This document shows, one piece after another, positions 56,317 to 64,000 of a DNA stretch of 64,000 nt. The stretch covers positions 158,802-222,801 of the forward strand of contig QEOQ01000413.1 in assembly GCA_010279815.1 (NCBI GenBank). Reading direction: 5' to 3'. The notes below the pieces were generated by a model. The model was not told the DNA's origin. It did not search any database and saw only the letters and a list, made by a program, of their open reading frames with translations. How positions within the stretch are numbered: the first letter of the stretch is position 1; each line of letters starts with the position of its first letter. This DNA comes from Brachionus plicatilis (taxonomy: Eukaryota; Rotifera; Eurotatoria; Ploima; Brachionidae). The position numbers and the translations under genes are program-made.

Positions 56317-56844
56317 GGCAAATTGAAGTTTGAGATCAAGATCAAAAGATCAAAATATAAATTGAAATATTTTTTTTAATAAAAGAGAAAAAATAAATTT
56401 TTTCAAAAGCAATTACTTGACATGTCATGTCAAGTTTATTTTCATATTTAAAATCTTAAAATGTCCCTTTTAATTGAACATTAAAAGGTTTAAATATTTT
56501 AATTGATTTTGATGAAAACTTACTTTTAAAGACAAAAAAATTTAAAATGTTTTAAAATTTAAAATTTATTTAAGTAGAATAATAGAATTTTTTCAGTTTA
56601 AATGATTGGATTTAAAAGTTATAAATTTGAATTTGTGAATTAACTTGAATTATTTAAAATATTGATTGTTTTTGGTAAATAAATTAGAGATCAATCATTT
56701 TGATGTTAATTTAGTAATGAAACATTATTAGATAAAACATGTCTAGTAATGTTTAGCATTTATTTCTTAAAAATTATTCTTTAAACTTTAAAATTTTAAA
56801 TGATCCTTTTGATCTTAAAATTTGATCTGAAACTTCAATTTGCC
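56317..56844 (+). mobile_element. MITE family A, 528 bp, complete
   Basis: Target duplication GAAAAAAA (56309-56316 and 56845-56852). Ends GGCAAATTGAAGTTTGAGAT and CTGAAACTTCAATTTGCC, same orientation as 17952-18497. Confidence 0.85.
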
Positions 56845-57038
56845 GAAAAAAAATATTTATCTCCTAACAAAAAATATACTCTTTATTAATTCTGTTTAAA
56901 AGAAAAAACGAAATAGTTATTGTTTAGTGAAATAGTATTTTTTTTTGCTGAATTTGTGACATTTTTTGTAGTGGTATTTACAGGCGTCCAAAAATATACC
57001 GTCTGAAATTTTGTTACCAAAAATGGGAATAGGACAAA

Positions 57039-57195
57039 ATATAGAAAGACAAAATATAGACTAGGACTTTATATGGAAAAAAATATAAATGCTGAGTCTT
57101 GGCATCGCCAGATTCAATTAGACACTACAAAACATTTAAGTGCTCCGAAAGTTCTAGAATTATTCAGGAGAGAGCAAAAAAAAGTAGAATATTGA
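57039..57195 (+). pseudogene. Mutator-like transposase C-terminal fragment
   Basis: Reads NINAESWHRQIQLDTTKHLS then PKVLELFRREQKKVEY and stops. FLYWCH-type animal transposases end with N-N...E-x-W-H...hP-x-hW...h-x-x-E-Q, which this fits. Only this piece is left. Confidence 0.5.
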
Positions 57196-57910
57196 AGCAT
57201 TTTTAGAAGGTTGAGGTAATAATTTAATAATTGATAAAGAAAAAAATTAAAATAAAATTATTTAGACTATTTATTCATTGTACAATTTTGAATTCCACAT
57301 CTTTTGGCTTCTATATTTTTTTTCAGATAAATTCGATATTTTTTTTCTACATTTTTTTTCCAGGTAAATTCTATATTATCAGATAAAATTTTTTTTTCTA
57401 TATTTTGCCCCAAAAATACTCAAAATTACATAAAACAATTTATTTAGCGTGTGGCTACTCGTATATTTAAAGCTCTGCTTTGTGAATCCTAAAAAAAATA
57501 AAAAATAACAACAACAACAAAATTTTATTAGAAAGAAAAATAAAAAGAAAAAAGAAAAAAAAAAAGAAAAAGAAAAGACAAACAAAATCACTCTTCTACT
57601 AGCTTCATTTAGTGATCTAAATGCAAAACAACAAACATAAATAGTTGCGATCATTATTATAAATTATGAGAAAATAAATTCCACAATTATTCGTCGAATA
57701 TATACCAAGTAGAATTGTTGAGAAAAATAAAAGAAAGAAAAAAAGAGAGAGAAAAAGAAGTGTAACAAAAGCCTTTTGTTGGATCTGAACACAATTTAAA
57801 TTCGCATCTAATTAGAATAAACAAAAGCAATCGATTGATCTAAATCGATCTAAATGCCCATTGATTAGCCGACTTGACAACAACAATTGCAATCAAGGAC
57901 ATCACATCTC
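57196..57910 (+). promoter_or_regulatory. Upstream region and 5' UTR of cullin-3
   Basis: 57300-57410 has repeated TTTTTTTCAGATAAATTCGA-like units, similar to 23225-23260, probably a transposon end. 57480-57780 is A-rich with AAGAAAAAG runs. From 57780 base composition becomes mixed, as expected of a 5' UTR. No specific promoter element could be supported. Confidence 0.35.
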
Positions 57911-60900
57911 ATGTCGTCGTCCTCCTCACACAAATCCTCGTTTCAGAGCGGATCCTCGGCTCTGTTGAACAACAGCAACAGTGGCAATGGCCATGGCAGT
58001 GGTGGCAGTGGTAATGGTGGCAGTGGCAGTGGCAGTGGGAGCAACAAAATGCGTATCCGAGCGTTTCCGGCGACCATGGACGAAAAGTACGTGAACGTCA
58101 TTTGGTGCATGCTCAAATCAGCCATTCAAGAAATCCAAAAAAAAAACAACTCGGGCCTCAGCTTCGAAGAGTTGTATCGCAACGCGTACACCATGGTGCT
58201 GAACAAACATGGCGAAAAGCTGTACTCGGGCCTCAAAGAAGTGGTCACCGACCATTTGGTGAACAAAGTGCGCAGCCAAGTCCTCGACTCGTTGAACAAC
58301 AACTTTTTGTGCGCTCTGAACCAGGCGTGGAACGATCATCAAACAGCCATGGTGATGATACGCGACATTCTCATGTACATGGACCGAGTGTACGTGCAGA
58401 CGTACAGTGTGGAGCCGGTGTACAATCTAGGCCTTAGGTTGTTCCGCGACACTCTGGTACGTCATCCGCTCATCAAAGACCACTTGCGCAACACTCTACT
58501 CGACATGGTGAACAAGGAGCGACGCGGCGAACTAACCGACCGCTCGGCCATCAAAAACGCCTGTCAAATGCTCATGACCCTGGGCATCGAGTCCCGTTCT
58601 GTCTACTACCAGGACTTCGAGGAGCCGTTCCTGCACCAATCGGCCGAGTTCTACCGGCTCGAGTCGCAAAATTTTCTCGCCGAGAACAGCGCCAGTGTGT
58701 ACATACGCAAGTGTGACGAACGCATCAGAGAAGAGAGTGAACGCGCCAATCACTATTTGGACAAGTCGACTGAGTCGCGCATTGTCAAAGTGCTCGAAAC
58801 TCAACTGATCACTGCTCACATGAAAACCATTGTCGACATGGAGAACTCGGGCGTCTATCACATGCTCAAACACGACAAACATCAAGACCTAAATTGCATG
58901 TACAAATTGTTGAGCCGCGTCGAACACGGCCTTGACACCATGGCCGATTGCATGAGCGCCTATTTGAGAGAACAAGGCAAACGTCTAGTCGAACAAGACA
59001 TCAATCACCCAAATCATACAAATGACACAAACGACACTGTTCAACAAAAAAATCCAATTAGTTTTGTGCAAAGTGTACTCGAGTTGAAGGAACGTTTTGA
59101 TTATTTTTTGCGCGTGTCCTTCAACGACGATAAATTGTTTAAAAAGCGTATTAACGCCGACTTTGAACACTTTGTCAATTTGAATGATCGAGTGCCCGAG
59201 TACTTGTCGTTGTTCATCGATGACAAACTCAAAAAAGGAGTCAAGGGACTTAGTGAACAAGAAATAGACGCCGTGTTGGACAAGTCAATGGTGCTGTTTC
59301 GTTACTTACAAGAAAAAGACGTGTTCGAACGCTACTACAAACAACATTTGGCCAAACGACTCTTGTTAAACAAATCGTTGTCGGACGACTGCGAAAAAAA
59401 CATGATCACCAAGCTAAAGACCGAGTGCGGATGTCAATTCACGTCCAAGCTAGAAGGCATGTTCAAAGACATGACACTTTCCAACACAATGATGGACGAG
59501 TTCAAGGCTTCACTCCAACAACAACAACAACAGCGAAATGAAGACGAGTGCATGATCATAGATCTAAATTGCCGGGTGCTCACCACCGGCTTTTGGCCCA
59601 CTCAACAAACCATACTGCCCAAATGCAATTTGCCAGTGCAGGCACGCACCGCCTTCGACACCTTTAAACGCTTCTACTTGAGCAAACACAGCGGCAGACA
59701 GTTGACTTTGCAGCCGGCACTTGGCTCCGCCGATCTAAACGCCGTGTTCTACTCGTCCAATCAACAAAACAGCACTCGTAAACACATTCTGCAAGTGTCC
59801 ACATATCAAATGATCATACTGATGTTGTTTGCTGGCCGCAAGGATAAATGGACCTATGACGAGATGAGACAGGAGACGGACATACCGGACAAGGAGCTGA
59901 TGAGAGCGGTGCAGTCGTTGGCCATGGCTAAGCCTACGCAGCGTGTGCTTAGCAAAGAGCCCAGACAAAAGGAGATTGTGGCCACGGATGTGTTTGTGGT
60001 GAACGATGCGTTCACGTCAAAGTTGTTTCGTGTCAAAATAAGCACGGTGTCGGCCAATGTGGCCAAAGTGGGCGGTGAGACTGATCCGGAGAGATTGGAG
60101 ACTCGGACCAAGGTGGACGATGATCGCAAGCATGAAATAGAGGCCGCCATTGTCAGGATTATGAAGGCGAGAAAAAAAATGCAACACAATTTGCTTGTCA
60201 CCGAGGTAACCAATCAATTGAAGTCGAGATTTTTGCCCAGTCCTGTCGTCATTAAAAAACGCATCGAAAGTCTCATTGAACGAGAGTACTTGGCAAGGAC
60301 AGCCGACGATATGTAAGTTTTTTTTTTTTTTTTCTGATTTTTTTTTTGCCAAATTGAAGTTTGAGATCAAAATAGAAAATGTTGTAATATTCTTTTGTAT
60401 TAGTAGAGCAATCATATATATATGACGATGACTGTTGATTTATTTATTTATTATTTATTAGAGTTTTAAAGTAACATAGTCTAAAAAGAGTTTTTAAAAA
60501 AAAAGATGGTATGAAAAAATACATAAAAATAATTTTTACTTGATGTCAAAGTCGACTTTTAATAGATCATTTAAAATTTAATTTTTCAAATTTGATCAAA
60601 AATTTTACTCTGTCGATATGTTAATATGACTTACTTTGAAAGAGTTGTCATTTTTAAACTTTGCCTAATAGTTCTACTCATTTTATTCAATTTTCCCATT
60701 TTAATTAATTTTAATAAATTTTTTTATTAATATGTTTGATAGATAAAAAAATTTTTTTGTTCAATTATGCATAAAAAAATTAATAGTCAAACGAAAAGTT
60801 TAGCATCTGATTAGTTATGCTGTGCTGGTCTTAGAGGCCAGTGAGCGTGTAATTAGGCACACTATAACAGCTGATGTGCTTGATTGCTGTTGGTCCAGCA

Positions 60901-63824
60901 GTCAAGAGTTGCTTTAAAAGTTGTTCACTGTTTTAACAGTTACTATTTGATCAGGCAAAGCATTTCAGGCATTGGCTATTCGGTTGTAAAAGAAATTTTC
61001 TCTTGGCGAGTGCTTAACTATCTCTTTAGAAATCCTCTTAAATTGTCATTGACTAAATCAAATCAGCCCTTTGTCTCCTTTCAATCAACCTAGTTATGGT
61101 TAGGGCAAAAATAGTATTTATTTATTTATTTGTAAATCTGTACCGAGCGTTAGCTCCTTCAGAGAAAAATAAAAAATAAAGTCATATATCAAAGGGGTAA
61201 AATATGTCATAACAAATTGTCATAGAAAAAAAAATCGTCATCAAAAAAATGTCAAACCAATTAAATTTTTTTGATTGTCAATTAAAAAAATTATAAGCCG
61301 AAAAAAAGATAAAATTAATAAGGAATATGAAGTCTTTAAAAAAAGAAAGTAATATGAAGAGCGGTAACATTAAATAAGAAGTAATCAAAATCTTATTAAT
61401 TAATTAACTAATTGATAATACTCCTTTAATCCCGAAAAACTTAGCCAATCTTTATTCGTTCAAGTTTAACATGCTCGTGACCACTGGGTCGTTGTTTCAA
61501 ATTATAATCCGAGCTATGTTAATTCCGACAATGGCTATTATAACTAGTTCCTTGATGACAGTATGAATAATCCAGAGAATTTTTATAATTTTATTAAGCC
61601 AGCGTTGAAAAGGCTTGCTGATGGCTCAAGATTTTTTAATATTATTAATGTAAAAGTATCTAAACAAAAAGGTACTAAAAATTGTGGCTTATTGTCCCTT
61701 GGACATTCTCTAGCTTTAGCTATTATATAGATCCTAGAAAGCTAGTTTTCGATCAAAATAAAATAAGAAGTGAATTTAGAAAAATTGTCATAGATGACTA
61801 TTTTTTACCTTGACAATTTTCTTATGACTTTTTTTAACCTTCTTTTTATGAATATTTTTTTGTTATGACAATTTTTGACATCCCCCTTGTTATCCCAAGC
61901 AATTTCAGACGTTCTCTCTAACTTTTGTTTCCTTTTTCACTAACAAATTTTGTTGCTTTTCTTTGGATTTTTTCGATAGCATCTCAGTCTGTTTTGAGAT
62001 TTGGTGACCACACTGGAACTGCAAACTCCAATATTGAACGTACAAAGGTGGAATAAAGTAACCTCAGTAACTTAATGTCAAATTTAGCAAAATATTTTTT
62101 GATTCTCCCAATCATTTGATTTGCTTTATTAATACACACAAGGATGTGGTTCCTCCATTTCAAGTACGTACTGAAAACAATGCCTAAATCTCTTTCTCTA
62201 GTTTGTTTGAAAAAGATTTTTAAGGTTAATGTCAAGGTACGCCATTGTGAATTTTAGTACAAGAAAAACAAAAAAAAATATTAAAAATTCCAAAGCTTAA
62301 GTTGTATAGGACCAAAACATGTTCTGTAAATTGTAGCAACTGATACATCCTTTGTACCACCAACATACCGATTCTGCAAAAATCTACAATAAATCTGCAA
62401 AATTCAGAAAATTGTGAATTCGGGATATTAAAAAGATCCGACTCGACTTTAAGTGGTGGTACAGAGGATGTATCAGTTGCTACAATTTATAAAACATGTT
62501 TTGGTCGGTTCGAATTAAAGCTCTTTAATCTTTAATATGGCGTCTATAATATTTTTTTTTCATTTTTTTTACTAAAAATAACGCAATTTTTTCTGTTTGA
62601 ATATTATCTAAGAAACCAATAATTACAATAAAACAAAAACAATAAAATACAAATTAAGCTAAACTCGATTGATTTTACTTTGCCTTAAATTTTGAAAGAT
62701 AAGAGTTGAACTTTAAATAAAACTTTCAATAAAAGACTTTTAACCCCTTTGTTGAAAGTTAAAAGGTTTAAATTTTTTAATTGATTTTAATCAAAACTTA
62801 CTTTTAAAGACAAAAAACTCACTTTTAAAGACAAAAAACTTACTTTTAAAGTTAAAAAATTTTTAATTTGTTCAAGAGGAAAAACAAAATAATCCAAAAA
62901 TTTAAATCTTTTATTTTTTGTGAAATAAATTGAAAGGTTTAAATTTTTTAATTTATTTTAATCAAAACTTACTTTTAAAGACACAAAAAAAAAGACAAAA
63001 GATAAAATATTTTGGGATTCTATCTTTTATTTAAAATATCGTAGAGTGAAAAAGCGATTATTCCAATAAATTTTTTTAACTTTTAAAAAAAATTAAGTTT
63101 TATAAAATAAAATTTAGAAACTAAATCCTAAATCTTCACCCAAAAAAATTCATCCCTAAACCAGTCCTGTTAATATTTTTAATTTTTTTTTGTTAAGTCA
63201 GAAAATACTCTTTTGGAAATTTTTTACAAGTAAAAAATAAAGAAATAGTCAAAATGAGCAAAATGAGTAAAATGAGCAATAAGAATTTTAAATTCATATC
63301 GTCAATTCATGAAAGCAATTACTTGACATGTTATGTCAAGTTTATTTTCATATTTAAAATTTTAAAATGTCCCCTTTTATTTAAAGTTAAAAGGTTTAAT
63401 TTTTTTTATTGATTTTAATGAAAATTTACTTATAAAGACAAAAAATATTTATAATTTGTTCATGAAGGAAAAACAAAATTATTTTTGTTTGAATGAATGA
63501 ACATAAAATTATAAATTTGAATTTGTGAATTAACTTAACTCGAATTATTTAAATTATTGATTGTTTCTAATAAATAAATTAGAAATCAATCATTTTGATG
63601 TTATTTCGATATTGAACTTTTATTAGACATAACATGATTAGTAATGTTTTGTATTTAATACTCAAAAGTTATCAAAATTACTAGATTAACTAATTTTTAA
63701 AATTTTAAATGATCTTTTTGATTTTAAAATTTGATCTGAAACTTCAATTTGCCTTTTTTGTTGCTCTTTTTAATTTAAATATTTTTCTATCAATTCAAGG
63801 AAGGTGTACACATATGTGGCTTAA
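57911..63824 (+). CDS. CUL3: Cullin-3, scaffold of BTB-CUL3 ubiquitin ligases
   Basis: Two coding exons, 57911-60312 and 63800-63824, give 808 residues. The first ATG after the in-frame TTG at 57887 is used. Residues 1-46 are a Ser/Asn/Gly-rich linker, then [17 protein letters not shown] opens the CUL3-specific N-terminal segment that binds BTB adaptors. The cullin repeats and the cullin-homology domain that binds the RING protein RBX1 follow. Near residue 536 is a Gln run (LQQQQQQ). The winged-helix tail has [12 protein letters not shown], with the NEDD8-acceptor Lys at residue 752. An apparent stop at 60314 lies in the intron: GTAAGT begins at 60313 and the matching phase-2 exon at 63800 supplies KVYTYVA and the true stop. 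The coding exon is much richer in GC than its surroundings. The protein acts in nucleus and cytosol to ubiquitinate BTB-recruited substrates. Confidence 0.95.
60780..61185 (-). repeat. Probable LINE 3' part, reverse orientation
   Basis: 61113-61180 has TTTATTTATTTATTTG, then CCGAGCGTTAGCTCCTTCAG and an A-run, the reverse of the LINE 3' hairpin design. 60800-61110 is less AT-rich but not clearly coding on either strand. Confidence 0.4.
61190..61895 (+). mobile_element. DNA element with Ulp1-like protease and TTGTCATAA repeats
   Basis: The left end has ATGTCATAACAAATTGTCATAG and ATGTCAAACC; the right end has the inverse set (TTGTTATGACAATTTTTGACAT). Inner copies of TTGTCAT recur. A cysteine-protease-like frame lies between. 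No clear target duplication was found. Confidence 0.55.
61440..61810 (+). pseudogene. Ulp1/C48-like cysteine protease fragment
   Basis: Reads [13 protein letters not shown] (His at 61482), [18 protein letters not shown], then [20 protein letters not shown] with Gln at 61665 and Cys at 61683, and later [12 protein letters not shown]. The spacing of His-Trp, then Gln and Asn-Cys-Gly is that of Ulp1-type proteases, which cleave SUMO-like proteins and occur in several transposon groups. Stops break the frame at several places. Confidence 0.6.
61900..62240 (-). pseudogene. LINE (CR1/L2-like) RT C-terminal fragment
   Basis: 62235 to 61984 reads [32 protein letters not shown] and [20 protein letters not shown], then in the next frame down [20 protein letters not shown]. 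This is the thumb-to-C-terminal region of CR1/L2-type LINEs, a different family from the one at 53214. Confidence 0.75.
62242..62545. mobile_element. MITE family C copy
   Basis: Starts GCCATTGTGAATTTTAGTAC, with AAAGCTTAAGTTG and ACCAAAACATGTTCTGTAAA, and the inverse set at 62455-62540 (ACATGTTTTGGTC). Same inner sequence as 15445-15784. No 8-bp duplication is evident. Confidence 0.65.
62755..63010 (+). repeat. Short tandem repeats from MITE family A
   Basis: CTTACTTTTAAAGACAAAAAA occurs three times in tandem at 62797-62850 and again with its upstream flank at 62930-62990. Confidence 0.5.
63312..63752 (+). mobile_element. MITE family A, 5'-truncated copy
   Basis: Starts within the family at GAAAGCAATTACTTGACATG and ends CTGAAACTTCAATTTGCC. 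It stops 47 bp before the last cullin-3 exon; a T-rich tract follows it and may serve as polypyrimidine tract. Confidence 0.7.
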
Positions 63825-64000
63825 TAGAAAAGAAGAGAGTGGTTGTGGCTGTGATTGTTTGTTTGTTTGTTTTAAATTCACTTATTTGCATCACCGAAAT
63901 GACTCTATCTTTATATATCATTATTATTTTATTCAAACGACGACTGCTTTCATTTTTTTGATAATTTGTCTCATCAAGATAACAGACAATAATAAGTTTT
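63825..64000 (+). other. 3' UTR of cullin-3
   Basis: Starts after the TAA at 63822-63824. Contains a GTTT repeat (63858-63872). No clear AATAAA signal before the window ends. Confidence 0.4.

Larger units (their letters stand above)
60313..63799 (+). other. 3487-bp intron of cullin-3, filled with transposons
   Basis: Donor GTAAGT after the codon for Asp-Asp, acceptor TTCTATCAATTCAAG. It holds a LINE end near 61110, a protease-bearing element (61190-61895), a LINE tail (61900-62240), a foldback MITE (62242-62545) and MITE family A pieces (62760-63000 and 63312-63752). Confidence 0.85.

Noticed and set aside
57379..57654. Minus-strand ORF of 91 residues upstream of cullin-3
   Set aside because: It reads through A/T-rich runs into Phe, Ser and Cys strings and has no coding character.
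57911..60312. Horizontal transfer or contamination, because the cullin exon is so much richer in GC than its surroundings
   Set aside because: It is a normal animal cullin-3 with an intron in host-like DNA. Coding exons under strong selection are often GC-richer in AT-rich genomes.
60313..60316. Cullin-3 ending at the in-frame TAA after ADDM
   Set aside because: The stop overlaps a GTAAGT donor and the invariant YTYVA tail is encoded by a phase-matched exon at 63800.
58118..60415. Several minus-strand and shifted ORFs overlapping cullin-3
   Set aside because: They are shadows of the strongly biased cullin codons.

Overview
The window is 64 kb of very AT-rich invertebrate nuclear DNA. It has short spliced introns (43 to 58 bp), a complete metazoan cullin-3 and a large load of decayed, nested transposable elements. 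The base composition, the intron size and the style of the WD40 and LINE proteins are what I would expect of a monogonont rotifer such as Brachionus. That is an inference at about 0.5 confidence, not something proven here.

Host genes. (1) 6365-8531, minus: a four-exon guanylate-binding-protein-like GTPase that runs in frame into two C2H2 zinc fingers. Its promoter and first exon are repeated as an inverted copy at 10456-11322. (2) 16105-17790, plus: a two-exon seven-blade WD40 protein. (3) 20610-21243, minus: a four-exon, 160-residue protein resembling the meiotic XPF-like factor SPO16. (4) 25207-27913, minus: a three-exon secreted Ser/Thr-rich protein with a probable GPI-anchor tail. (5) 57911-63824, plus: cullin-3, with one 2.4 kb exon, a 3.5 kb intron full of transposons, and a last exon that supplies only the invariant C-terminal tail. 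Orphan or broken pieces include a spectrin-repeat fragment (40646-40922), a lone 3' exon (38089-38223), a small minus-strand ORF (40077-40262) and several spliced coding remnants of unknown family (41414-42900, 50072-50483, 52070-52370).

Mobile DNA. 1-2.8 kb is a dead Ty3/gypsy element split by a Tigger/pogo element. 3.1-5.8 kb is an LTR element with matching 172-bp LTRs and an assembly gap where most of pol should be. The 11-15 kb region and the 51-56 kb region are LINE tails, including one LINE flanked by direct repeats of about 541 bp. Cut-and-paste elements include three Tigger-like elements, two hAT copies (22.3 and 29.7 kb), a GC-rich hAT MITE (26.5 kb), a TTAA-flanked piggyBac-like MITE (28.5 kb), MULE pieces (FLYWCH at 12.5 kb, SWIM at 29.6-30.8 kb, a C-terminal piece at 57.1 kb), a Tc1 remnant (31.6 kb) and two elements with Ulp1/C48 protease domains (45-48.4 kb and 61.2-61.9 kb). 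Three MITE families share GGCA...TTG-type ends, and for most copies I could read an 8-bp target duplication. Many are nested: Tigger in gypsy, MULE in LINE, hAT in MITE, hAT in a SWIM domain, MITE in a transposase exon, LINE in Tigger.

The rest is AT-rich DNA in which I recognise no gene. I saw no tRNA, rRNA or CRISPR array. Exon calls rest on splice-site consensus, phase agreement between exons and recognisable protein motifs read by eye. No database search was possible.
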